Origin: DATBSK01 sp040902705
Lineage (GTDB): Bacteria; Actinomycetota; Acidimicrobiia; IMCC26256; PALSA-555
NCBI GenBank assembly: GCA_040902705.1
Contig: JBBDWT010000008.1
Coordinates: 1 to 9,459 of the forward strand
Reading direction: 5' to 3'
DNA: 9,459 nt
Shown here: in pieces, positions 1-5,883 of the stretch
Position numbering within the stretch: the first letter of the stretch is position 1
Layout of the letters: the number at the start of each line of letters is the position of its first letter
The notes under the pieces: model-generated
Seen by the model: only the letters and a program-made list of their open reading frames with translations
What the model was told of the DNA's origin: nothing
Database searches by the model: none
Made by a program: the position numbers and the translations under genes

Positions 1-102
1 CAGGCGCCGGTGCAGCTTGTGCACCGCCGCCGGTCGGTCCTTCCACCAGCCGTCGGGACGCGAGCCGATGACGTTCATGCCGTCGACGACGAGATGCGCC
101 AT
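1..102 (-). CDS. NYN-domain (YacP-like, PIN-fold) protein, N-terminal fragment
   Basis: Only the first 34 codons are in the window; the gene continues past position 1. The N-terminus reads MAHLVVDGMNVIGSRPDGWW, followed by KDRPAAVHKLHRRL. A hydrophobic strand leading into VVDGMNV, then a GSRPDGWW stretch, is the signature start of actinobacterial NYN/YacP-like proteins. That fold is related to PIN nucleases, and the early Asp (residue 7) and Asn (residue 10) belong to the acidic metal-binding site. Known members are putative RNases acting on RNA; the substrate here is unknown. The ATG at 102 overlaps the stop of the small upstream ORF (TGATG), which suggests translational coupling. No separate Shine-Dalgarno sequence is needed or clearly seen. 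Family assignment is fairly secure from the motif; the role is not. Confidence 0.75.
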   Translation of the reverse strand, partial: MAHLVVDGMNVIGSRPDGWWKDRPAAVHKLHRRL

Positions 103-209
103 CAGCCGACCTCGGACGCGGTGTCGGACGCGGTGTCGAGCGCGCCGACGAGGCGCGTGGGCGGCGCGAGGCAGATCGTGTGCAGCCGGGCGAGCGCGCG
201 GGAGCTCAC
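102..209 (-). CDS. 35-residue ORF between SRPBCC and NYN genes, unrecognised
   Basis: The GTG at 209 overlaps the stop of the SRPBCC gene (GTGA), and its TGA overlaps the ATG of the NYN gene (TGATG). The product is 35 residues: MSSRALARLHTICLAPPTRL, then VGALDTASDTASEVG. Reading the codons by eye, all 35 sense codons end in G or C, while the first position is only about 71 percent GC. That is the expected signature of a translated frame in this GC-rich DNA. The two DTAS units come from a 12-bp tandem repeat. There is no signal peptide or clear membrane segment, and I recognise no family. It could be a real microprotein, a coupling leader that carries ribosomes to the NYN start, or chance. Annotation pipelines would normally skip it. 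Confidence 0.45.
   Translation of the reverse strand: MSSRALARLHTICLAPPTRLVGALDTASDTASEVG
113..138. repeat. 12-bp perfect tandem duplication
   Basis: CGGACGCGGTGT occurs at 113-124 and again at 125-136, with two further matching bases. It is in frame with the small ORF and gives the DTAS-DTAS segment on the minus strand. It looks like replication slippage. Confidence 0.8.
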
Positions 210-685
210 GCGGTGACGAGCTCCTCGATGCGCTCGAGCGTCTTGGTCATCGACTCGCGGGTCTTCTTGCGGGCCCCCTCGAGCTTCACCAGCCACTTCG
301 AGCTCGCCGACTCCTGGGAGATGTCCCAGCTCTCGCGCACCCGGGTGCCGCCGTCGACGGGTTCGAGCTCGTACTTCCAGATCCGACCGCCCCCCAACTT
401 GGCGGCGATGCCCGGTGGGCGGGTCTGCCATGCGACGCACCGATTCTCCTCGAACTCGATGACCTCACTCTCCATGGAGTACGGGAGCCCCATCTTCATG
501 TGCATCCCGAACTTCGATCCGAGCTTCATCCGCGCCGTCGCGCCCTCGCCCTTGGCGTCGCGCACGGTGCCGGAACCGTCGATGTCGTGATGACGGTCCG
601 GGTGGACGAGCAGCTCGAAGATCCTCTCCGGCGGGGCCGGGATCACCCGTTCGACGGTCTCGACATCGGTCTTCGTCTCAGCCAT
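206..685 (-). CDS. SRPBCC (START/Bet v1-like) family protein
   Basis: The product is 159 residues, a usual length for a single-domain SRPBCC protein. It opens with a strand and helix typical of the fold (ETVERVIPAPPERIFELLVHPD, residues 9-30). A conserved-looking segment, HHDIDGSGTVRDA, follows at 32-44. Central strands include the ESEVIEFEENRCVAWQTR region (72-89) and the RIWKYELEPVDGGTRVRESWD region (101-121). A long C-terminal amphipathic helix (about 130-157) closes the ligand cavity in this fold. Family members bind hydrophobic ligands or act as polyketide cyclase-like enzymes; the ligand here is unknown. The ATG at 685 was chosen because homology to the fold begins immediately after it, and because a TACGGT hexamer lies six bases upstream. 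The open frame extends to 838 but that extension is Arg/Ala-rich and crosses a hairpin. It is first in a minus-strand cluster with the small ORF and the NYN gene. Confidence 0.85.
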   Translation of the reverse strand: MAETKTDVETVERVIPAPPERIFELLVHPDRHHDIDGSGTVRDAKGEGATARMKLGSKFGMHMKMGLPYSMESEVIEFEENRCVAWQTRPPGIAAKLGGGRIWKYELEPVDGGTRVRESWDISQESASSKWLVKLEGARKKTRESMTKTLERIEELVTA

Positions 686-697
686 GCCAGCACCGTA
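686..697 (-). promoter_or_regulatory. Candidate leaderless promoter (-10 hexamer) of the SRPBCC gene
   Basis: On the minus strand the bases TACGGT (697-692) are followed by six bases (GCTGGC) and then the ATG at 685. TAnnnT about six or seven bases before a start codon is the known layout of leaderless actinobacterial transcripts, where transcription begins at or near the start codon. No convincing -35 box is seen, and there is no Shine-Dalgarno sequence before this ATG, which fits leaderless expression. Confidence 0.45.
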
Positions 698-739
698 ACC
701 GGGTGACGCACGGGCCGCAGCCGCGCGGCCGTCAACGCC

Positions 740-777
740 CGGCCACACCCGGGCGGGCGGATGACCGGGTGTGGCCG
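740..777 (-). terminator. Strong hairpin downstream of the PDZ gene
   Basis: CGGCCACACCCGG (740-752) and CCGGGTGTGGCCG (765-777) form a perfect 13-bp stem with a 12-base loop. It lies about 20 bases after the stop of the PDZ gene and before the SRPBCC promoter. There is no U-tract on the 3' side on either strand, so it is not a classical intrinsic terminator. U-less hairpins are common at actinobacterial gene ends and are thought to terminate or stabilise transcripts. It fits separation of the PDZ transcript from the SRPBCC cluster. Confidence 0.7.
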
Positions 778-797
778 TGACGCCGGGGGGATCTCGT

Positions 798-1574
798 TCA
801 GTTGCTCGACGACGAGCCACCGCTCGTGTCGCCGCCACCGAGGGTGACGTCGACCGTCTTCGTGTCGCCGTCGCGCTCGTAGGTGATCGTCACCTGCTCG
901 CCCGCGTCGTGCGATTGGATCGCGTCGACGAGATCCGACGGCTCGGTGATCGCCGTGCCATCGACCTCGGTGATGACGTCGCCGGGCTCGAGCCCCGCGT
1001 CGTGCGCCGGGCTCCCGGGCACGACCTGTGCGACCCGCGCGCCGGCGGTGTCGCCGGTGTCGCCGGTCGCCGGCTCGACGCTGACGCCGAGGAGGACTCC
1101 GCGGCCCGGGAGCGTCGGGAGGTCGCCACTGCCGCCACCGCCATCGCCACCGCGGCCGCCGCCGTCACGGTCGGGGGTCGGGAACGGGCTGTCCCCGCCG
1201 CCGGGGCCACCACCGGGCATCTGGGGGCGGGGACCGACCTCGACTGCTTCGCGGCCGTCGCGACCGCCATCGTCGGTGGCGCGGCCGAGCGCGAACCCCG
1301 CGCCGCCGACGATCAGGAGCGCCACCAGCCCGCCGACGAGCACCGCGACCCACTTCGGGACGAAGACGCCGGAGCGCTCACTGGGCGCCGTGCCCGAGGT
1401 CGTGCCGGCGTCGGTCGTGCCGGCGTCGGTCGTGGCCGACCGGTCGGGGACGGTCGCGTCCGTGTCGCTCGCGGGCGCGGGCTCGGACATCGCGGCGGTG
1501 TCGTCGGCCGCGGAGGGCGCGTCGCCCACCTCGCCGGGAGCCTCGCCGCTCGTCGGTGTCTCGTCATCGCTCAT
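798..1574 (-). CDS. Membrane-anchored PDZ-domain protein lacking a protease domain
   Basis: The product is 258 residues. Residues 1-70 are acidic and rich in Asp, Thr, Ser, Ala and Pro, probably disordered and cytoplasmic. A single membrane segment spans about 74-97 (VPKWVAVLVGGLVALLIVGG core), followed by RATDDGGRDGRE. Residues 112-155 are a Gly/Pro-rich linker. A PDZ domain occupies about 159-246, with a GVLLGV carboxylate-binding-loop-like start, VVPGSPAHDAGLEPGDVITE at 184-203 and VDGTAIT. This PDZ type is that of HtrA/DegP proteases, but the trypsin-like domain that normally sits between membrane segment and PDZ is absent. The ATG at 1574 has GAGG eight bases upstream (1583-1586). It is divergent from the response regulator and kinase genes, recalling the mprAB-pepD neighbourhood of mycobacteria. 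I infer an envelope protein that binds protein C-termini or unfolded peptides outside the membrane; a proteolytic role is not supported. Confidence 0.88.
   Translation of the reverse strand: MSDDETPTSGEAPGEVGDAPSAADDTAAMSEPAPASDTDATVPDRSATTDAGTTDAGTTSGTAPSERSGVFVPKWVAVLVGGLVALLIVGGAGFALGRATDDGGRDGREAVEVGPRPQMPGGGPGGGDSPFPTPDRDGGGRGGDGGGGSGDLPTLPGRGVLLGVSVEPATGDTGDTAGARVAQVVPGSPAHDAGLEPGDVITEVDGTAITEPSDLVDAIQSHDAGEQVTITYERDGDTKTVDVTLGGGDTSGGSSSSN
1399..1437. repeat. 15-bp tandem repeat inside the PDZ gene
   Basis: GTCGTGCCGGCGTCG occurs at 1399-1413 and 1414-1428, with a partial third copy to 1437. On the coding strand it is in frame and encodes a duplicated Thr-Thr-Asp-Ala-Gly unit in the disordered cytoplasmic tail (about residues 48-60). 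It is a length-variable, slippage-prone site where gain or loss of a unit would be tolerated. Confidence 0.8.
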
Positions 1575-1738
1575 CGGGATCGCCTCGTGTCGTCGGCTCC
1601 GGGGACGAACGCAGCATCGCGCCGGTTCGCGCCGAGGCAACGGTGCAGGCGGGTCTTCTTGCGGTGCTCTTACTGACAACTTCGATGTGACTCGCGTTCG
1701 ACGGCGACGGTGGCACACTTCGACGTGGACAGGATCAG
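1575..1738. promoter_or_regulatory. Divergent intergenic region between PDZ gene and two-component operon
   Basis: These 164 bases must hold the promoters for both directions. The part near the regulator gene is relatively AT-rich (about 1655-1690). ACTTCGATGTG (1679-1689) and ACTTCGACGTG (1717-1727) are direct repeats differing at one base, 38 bases apart start to start. OmpR-family regulators often bind direct repeats, so these are candidate autoregulatory sites. CTGACA at 1673-1678 resembles a -35 box for the regulator, but I see no good -10 at the right distance. The PDZ gene has a GAGG ribosome binding site at 1583-1586. I cannot place either transcription start. Confidence 0.4.
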
Positions 1739-2443
1739 ATGACGATGTCGAACGACGACCCTTCAGCACAGCGCGTCCTCGTCGCCGAAGACGACCAGGG
1801 CCTGCGCGAGTCGCTCGAACGCGTGTTGCGGTTCGAGGGCTACCGCGTGCTGCTCGCGAAGGACGGTGCCGAGGCGCTCGAGATCGTCGGGCGCGAGGAT
1901 CCCGACCTCCTCGTGCTCGACGTGATGATGCCGCACGTCGACGGGCTCGCCGCGTGTCGCACCCTCCGCCAGCGCGGGGTGGCACTCCCGATCCTGATGC
2001 TCACCGCCCGGCACACCGTCTCGGACCGGGTCGACGGTCTCGACGCCGGCGCCGACGACTACCTCGTGAAGCCGTTTGCCGTCGACGAGCTGCTCGCGCG
2101 GGTACGCGCGCTGCTGCGGCGTCCCGCACCGATCGTGGCCGAAGGACCGATGCAGGTCACCGACCTCGTGCTCGACCCCGCCACGCGGCGCGTCACCCGA
2201 GGTGACCGCACGATCGAGCTGACCAAGCTCGAGTTCGACCTGCTCGAGCTGCTGGTGCGCAACGCCGGGATCGTGCTGAGTCGCGACGTCATCTACGAGC
2301 GCATCTGGGGCTACGACTTCGGTACCGGCTCGAAGTCGCTCGACGTCTACGTCGGGTACCTGCGGCGCAAGACCGAGGAGGGTGACGAGCCGCGCCTGAT
2401 CCACACCGTCCGAGGGGTCGGCTACACGCTGCGCGAACCATGA
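1739..2443 (+). CDS. OmpR/PhoB-family response regulator, MprA-like
   Basis: The product is 234 residues, the normal length for this family. The receiver domain covers about 11-125. It shows the acidic pair D18/D19, phosphoacceptor D61 in LLVLDVMMP, T89 in MLTA, and K111 in YLVKPF, so all key residues are present. The winged-helix DNA-binding domain covers about 138-232, with LTKLEFDLLELLVRNAG, a recognition-helix region IWGYDFGTGSKSLDVYVGYL, and the wing motif IHTVRGVGYTLR. It should be phosphorylated by the kinase encoded directly after it and bind promoter direct repeats. Two in-frame ATGs (1739, 1745) are possible. AGGA at 1731-1734 is ten bases from the second and only four from the first, so 1745 is a fair alternative. 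Sequence and context resemble mycobacterial MprA, but orthology cannot be settled by eye. Confidence 0.95.
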   Translation: MTMSNDDPSAQRVLVAEDDQGLRESLERVLRFEGYRVLLAKDGAEALEIVGREDPDLLVLDVMMPHVDGLAACRTLRQRGVALPILMLTARHTVSDRVDGLDAGADDYLVKPFAVDELLARVRALLRRPAPIVAEGPMQVTDLVLDPATRRVTRGDRTIELTKLEFDLLELLVRNAGIVLSRDVIYERIWGYDFGTGSKSLDVYVGYLRRKTEEGDEPRLIHTVRGVGYTLREP

Positions 2444-3786
2444 GCCTGCGCTGGAGGTTCGCGATCATCCTCGCGGTCGTCGTCGCCGGGGTCGTCGCCG
2501 CACTTGCGTCTGCCGCGTGGTTCTCGGCCGAGCACGAGCTCGTCGCGAGCGTCGACGACGCGCTCCGGCGCCAGGCCGACGACGCGGCGCACGGCTTCTT
2601 CGACCGCCGCAGCTCGACCGGCGACGAGCAGCGGCGCCAGGGCCCCGACCCGCTCCAGCTGCTCGACAGCACCGGCGCGATCGTGGCGGGCGTCGGTGTC
2701 GAGCTGCCCGTCGACGCCGTGGACCGCGCGGTCGCGAACGGTGCGGTGGAATCGACGCTGCGGGACACGACGGTCGCCGGCACCGACTACCGGATCCTGA
2801 CCGAGTCGGCGCCGTTCGGTGCGGTGCAGGTCGCACGCAACCGCTCGGAGATCGATGACACGCTCGACGGTCTCCGCAACCGGCTGCTCGGTCTCGGACT
2901 GCTCGGGACCGCGGCAGCCGCGCTCGTCGGCTGGTGGCTCGCCGGGCGCTTCACCCGCCCGATCGAGCAGCTGACCGCGACCACCGAGCGGATCGCCCGG
3001 ACGTCGGAGCTCGCCGAGCCCATCACGGTCGTGCGCAACGACGAGGTGGGGCGGCTCGCCACGAGCTTCAATGCGATGCTCGAGACGCTCGCGGGCTCAC
3101 GTCGCCAGCAACATCAGCTCGTCATGGACGCGAGCCACGAGCTCCGCACTCCGTTGACGACGCTGCGCACCAACATCGAGCTGCTCGCGCGGACGCGTGA
3201 CCTCGACGTGGCGGAGCAGCAGCAGCTGCTCCAGGCCGCGAAGTTCGAGCTCGAGGAGCTGAGCGCGCTCGTCACCGAGCTCGTCGACCTCGCCACCGAA
3301 CGGCGGGCCGACGACCAGGACCGTGACGACGTCGACCTCGGCGACCTCGCCGAGGGCGCGGTCGAGCGGGCACGCCGCCGCTACGGCCGCCCCATCGAGC
3401 TGACGGAAGACGCGCCCGCGGTGGTGCGCGGCGCACCGACGCTCCTGGAGCGAGCGATCTCGAACCTCCTCGACAACGCCGCGAAGTTCAGCCCGCGTGA
3501 CGCGCCCCTCGAGGTCACGGTGCGCGGGAGCGAGATCACCGTGCGCGACCACGGACCGGGTGTCGCCGAAGGCGAGCGCGAGCGCGTATTCGACCGCTTC
3601 TACCGGGCCGACGACGCGCGCACGATGCCCGGGTCCGGCCTCGGCCTCGCGATCGTGCGGCAGGTGATCACGGAGCACGGTGGGACGGTGACCATCGAGG
3701 CGGCACCCGGGGGCGGCGCGCTCGTCCGCGTCACCCTGCCGTTCCCGCCCCCGACAGACGCGGGACACGCCGAGCTCGACGACTGA
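2440..3786 (+). CDS. Membrane sensor histidine kinase, MprB-like
   Basis: The product is 448 residues. Membrane segments lie at about 7-29 and 148-169, enclosing an extracytoplasmic sensor of about 118 residues with no recognised domain. A HAMP linker follows (about 169-221, FTRPIEQL). The phosphoacceptor H233 sits in ASHELRTPLTTL. The ATP-binding domain shows an N-box (SNLLDNAAKF, 341-350), G1 (DHGPG, 370-374), F-box (FDRFYR, 384-389) and G2 (GSGLGLAIV, 398-406). All catalytic boxes are intact, so it should autophosphorylate and pass phosphate to D61 of the upstream regulator. Its ATG overlaps the regulator stop (ATGA), so translation is coupled. The kinase core is of the EnvZ/MprB type with an HAMP domain and no PAS domain. 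The divergent PDZ protein would lie on the same side of the membrane as its sensor and may be a signal partner; that link is an inference. Confidence 0.95.
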   Translation: MSLRWRFAIILAVVVAGVVAALASAAWFSAEHELVASVDDALRRQADDAAHGFFDRRSSTGDEQRRQGPDPLQLLDSTGAIVAGVGVELPVDAVDRAVANGAVESTLRDTTVAGTDYRILTESAPFGAVQVARNRSEIDDTLDGLRNRLLGLGLLGTAAAALVGWWLAGRFTRPIEQLTATTERIARTSELAEPITVVRNDEVGRLATSFNAMLETLAGSRRQQHQLVMDASHELRTPLTTLRTNIELLARTRDLDVAEQQQLLQAAKFELEELSALVTELVDLATERRADDQDRDDVDLGDLAEGAVERARRRYGRPIELTEDAPAVVRGAPTLLERAISNLLDNAAKFSPRDAPLEVTVRGSEITVRDHGPGVAEGERERVFDRFYRADDARTMPGSGLGLAIVRQVITEHGGTVTIEAAPGGGALVRVTLPFPPPTDAGHAELDD

Positions 3787-3800
3787 CCGCGACCACGCGG
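3787..3800. terminator. Short hairpin between convergent kinase and hydrolase genes
   Basis: CCGCG (3787-3791) and CGCGG (3796-3800) form a 5-bp stem with a 4-base loop immediately after the kinase stop. The gap between the two convergent genes is only 24 bases. It could serve both directions, but the stem is short and has no U-tract, and such GC palindromes arise easily by chance here. Confidence 0.3.
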
Positions 3801-3810
3801 CGCGGGCGGC

Positions 3811-4896
3811 TCAGCCGAAGAGCTTGGCGACCGCCGGGACGACGAGCTCGGCGATGCTCTCCTGACCCGCCGGCGTGGGGTGGAACGGCGCCTGGCTCTC
3901 GAAGCTGAACGGGTCGGTCACGCGGATGATCGACAGGCCGTACGACCACGGGTCATCGCTGCACCAACGGTGCGACACACCTCGGGGCGTGTACGCAGAG
4001 CTGATGTCGGCGAGCGCGACGCCGGCATCGTCGATCCCGTCGATCGCCGACTCGATCCTCGCGTTGAGCATGCTCACGAGCTTGACGAGGTACCGGGTCT
4101 GCTTCGGGTAGAGGTAGCTCGTGTCGGGACACTTCGCACCGTTCGGCGGCAGAGGATCGGCGTAGTTCGTGAAGACAATCTTCGGCGTCGGCTGGTCGTT
4201 CGCCTTTGCCCGCTGCCCGATCCACGCGACGAGCGTCGCGTAGTTGTCGGCGAGCTGCGGCAAGACGTCGAACACGTCCTGCTTGATCGTGCTGCCGGGG
4301 TTCTTGCTGGTGCAGGCGAGGTCGGCGAGATCCAAGAAGTACTCGTACCCGTTCTTGATGCACTCCTCGACCACGCCGTGGAAGTTCAGGTCATCGGCGC
4401 CGAGGGTGACGAGGACGAGATCGGGCTTCGCCGCGTCGTAGCGCGCGTTGAGATCCGTCTGCTTCGCCCAGTCACCGAACTGCGCCGGTGAGTACGTCGT
4501 GCCGTCCGAGACCTCCGGCTTCGCGATGCCGTTGTCGAACGTCGCGCCCGTGCACGCCAGCTGCGTGAGCTCGGCGCCGAAGTGCGCGGCGACGCGATTG
4601 CCGTAGGCATCGGGCGAGTCATGGCACAGCGGATGCGGACCGGGCCAGGTCGCATCGAGGTTGCCACCGGTCCACTCTCTGCTCGAAGTGTCGTACGTGT
4701 AGCCGTAGAGCGTGCCCTCGCCCGCGGCGACCGAGTCGCCGAGCTGGACGATCGACATCGGCCCGCTCGACGGGGTTCCCCCCGAGCCGCTGCCCGCCCC
4801 GGCAGGACCGGAGGCGACGAGCGCGGTCGCGAGCAGGCCGGTCGCGAGGAGGGCGGTCGCGAGGAGCATCGGGAGGAGGGCGCGCCGCATCGACAT
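3811..4896 (-). CDS. Secreted SGNH/GDSL-family hydrolase
   Basis: The product is 361 residues from the ATG at 4896 (355 or so if the ATG at 4890 is used). An N-terminal signal peptide has a basic MRR start and a hydrophobic core built of LLAT units, with probable cleavage near residues 33-37 (PAGAG). SGNH block I is QLGDSVAAGEG with nucleophile S55. Block II is LACTGAT (G117). Block III reads TLGADDL (164-170), where the usual Gly-x-Asn-Asp has Asp in place of Asn. Block V is FHPTPAGQ with catalytic H339. Several Cys pairs (91/115, 179/195, 256/312) suggest disulfides in an exported enzyme. Family members are esterases or lipases acting on ester bonds; the substrate is unknown. It follows the aldo/keto reductase by 13 bases on the same strand. 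No Shine-Dalgarno sequence is seen; TAACGT (4904-4899) lies just upstream. Open frame continues to 5010 inside the reductase gene, which I rejected as the start. Confidence 0.9.
   Translation of the reverse strand: MSMRRALLPMLLATALLATGLLATALVASGPAGAGSGSGGTPSSGPMSIVQLGDSVAAGEGTLYGYTYDTSSREWTGGNLDATWPGPHPLCHDSPDAYGNRVAAHFGAELTQLACTGATFDNGIAKPEVSDGTTYSPAQFGDWAKQTDLNARYDAAKPDLVLVTLGADDLNFHGVVEECIKNGYEYFLDLADLACTSKNPGSTIKQDVFDVLPQLADNYATLVAWIGQRAKANDQPTPKIVFTNYADPLPPNGAKCPDTSYLYPKQTRYLVKLVSMLNARIESAIDGIDDAGVALADISSAYTPRGVSHRWCSDDPWSYGLSIIRVTDPFSFESQAPFHPTPAGQESIAELVVPAVAKLFG
4825..4869. repeat. Three 15-bp tandem units in the hydrolase signal peptide
   Basis: Units at 4825-4839, 4840-4854 and 4855-4869 each begin GGTCGCGAG and differ at only a few later bases. 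On the coding strand they give the repeated pentapeptide pattern LLATA-LLATG-LLATA in the hydrophobic core of the signal peptide. Unit number would set the length of the signal core. Confidence 0.8.
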
Positions 4897-4909
4897 CAAC
4901 GTTACGGCG

Positions 4910-5836
4910 CTAGGACGCCACGAGTGCTGCGATCTCGGCGATCGCCTCGGTCGTGAGGTCATTCCGGGTCGCCGCGGCGTTCGCCGTGACCTGCTCGGGC
5001 GAGGTCGCACCGGCGATCACGGAGGAGACGACCGGTTGGCTCGCCAGCCACGAGAGCGCGATCTCGGTGAGCGTCCGGTCGTGCTCCTTGCCCCACGCTT
5101 CCAGGCGCTCCAGCTTGTCGAAGTTGACGTCGTGCAGGACGTGCGCGAAGTGGTCGGCCCGGAGCCTGCTCCCCTCGGGCGGAGCCTCACCGCGGCGCAC
5201 CTTGCCCGTCAGGAGACCCGACGCGAGCGGGAAGTACGGGATCACGCCGAGCCCGAACCGCTCGCATGCCGGCACCACCTCCTGCTCGATCGCGCGGTTG
5301 AGGAGGCTCCACTCGTTCTGGGCCGAGACGAAGGGCTCGAGGTCGCGCGTGGCCGACGTCCAGTGCGCGTCGGCAACCATCCAGCCGGTGAAGTTCGAGC
5401 AGCCGAGGTAGCGCACCTTCCCCTGGTGCACGAGGTCGGAGAGCGCGTCGAGCGTCTCCGCGATCGGCGTGACCGTGTCGGGGAAGTGGAGCTGGAAGAG
5501 GTCGATCCAATCGGTGCCGAGCTCACGCAGGCTCGTCTCGACCGATGTGATGACGTGGCGACGTGAGCCGCCGAGGTCGTCGGGGCCACGCCCGAGCCCG
5601 AACTTCGTCGCGACGATGACGTCGGCGCGCCTGGCGCCGAGCGCCTTCCCGAGCATGCCTTCCGACTTGCCACCGCCGTAGATGCGCGCCGTGTCGAAGA
5701 AGGTGACGCCGGCGTCGAGCGCGGCGTCCACGACCGCAGTCGCGCGGGCCTGGTCGATGCGCATCCCGAAGTTGTTGCACCCGAGCCCGGCGATCGACAC
5801 CTTCAGCCCGGACCGTCCCAGCGTGCGGTGCTCCAT
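4910..5836 (-). CDS. Aldo/keto reductase
   Basis: The product is 308 residues from the second of two adjacent ATGs. The aldo/keto reductase catalytic tetrad is complete (numbering from the first ATG): D49 and Y54 in FFDTARIYGGG, K79 in VATKFG, and H118 in LFQLHFPD. Other family landmarks are the start MEHRTLGRSGLKVS, YLGCSNFTGW (144-153), and the C-terminal cofactor segment beginning VVSSVIAGATSPEQVTANAA. Such enzymes are cytoplasmic NADPH-dependent carbonyl reductases with a TIM-barrel fold; the substrate cannot be read from sequence. AGGA (complement at 5844-5847) lies seven bases before the ATG at 5836 but only four before the ATG at 5839, and family members usually begin with a single Met, so I chose 5836. 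It heads a minus-strand pair with the SGNH hydrolase, 13 bases apart, and is divergent from the alpha/beta hydrolase. Confidence 0.93.
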   Translation of the reverse strand: MEHRTLGRSGLKVSIAGLGCNNFGMRIDQARATAVVDAALDAGVTFFDTARIYGGGKSEGMLGKALGARRADVIVATKFGLGRGPDDLGGSRRHVITSVETSLRELGTDWIDLFQLHFPDTVTPIAETLDALSDLVHQGKVRYLGCSNFTGWMVADAHWTSATRDLEPFVSAQNEWSLLNRAIEQEVVPACERFGLGVIPYFPLASGLLTGKVRRGEAPPEGSRLRADHFAHVLHDVNFDKLERLEAWGKEHDRTLTEIALSWLASQPVVSSVIAGATSPEQVTANAAATRNDLTTEAIAEIAALVAS

Positions 5837-5840
5837 CATC

Positions 5841-5857
5841 CGATCCTGCCAGGATCG
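5841..5857. promoter_or_regulatory. Perfect 8-bp inverted repeat in a divergent gap, possible operator
   Basis: CGATCCTG (5841-5848) and CAGGATCG (5850-5857) are exact inverted copies around a single C at 5849. The site lies in the short gap between the divergent reductase and alpha/beta hydrolase genes and covers the reductase ribosome binding site. It could be a repressor operator for the reductase or an mRNA hairpin hiding its start. It may also be chance. Confidence 0.4.
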
Positions 5858-5883
5858 AGCGGCCGAGGCATGCGGAGCACGCC

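Noticed and set aside
686..838. Upstream extension of the SRPBCC protein
   Set aside because: The extra residues are Arg/Ala/Pro-rich, cross the strong hairpin at 740-777, and the family fold begins right after the ATG at 685.
798..1574. Calling this gene an HtrA/DegP serine protease
   Set aside because: No trypsin-like domain or GNSGG-type active site is present between the membrane segment and the PDZ domain.
1575..1985. Extension of the PDZ protein to a start at 1985
   Set aside because: It overlaps the response regulator gene and its promoter region, and the added residues are Arg-rich and low complexity, while the ATG at 1574 has a good ribosome site.
883..2205. A 440-codon plus-strand open frame opposite the PDZ gene and into the regulator gene
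   Set aside because: It is antisense to two well-supported genes, and its product is a low-complexity Arg/Pro/Ser-rich string with no motif. Long spurious frames are expected in DNA this GC-rich.
4897..5010. N-terminal extension of the SGNH hydrolase
   Set aside because: It would overlap the aldo/keto reductase coding region and add an Arg/Pro/Ser-rich segment before a normal signal peptide.
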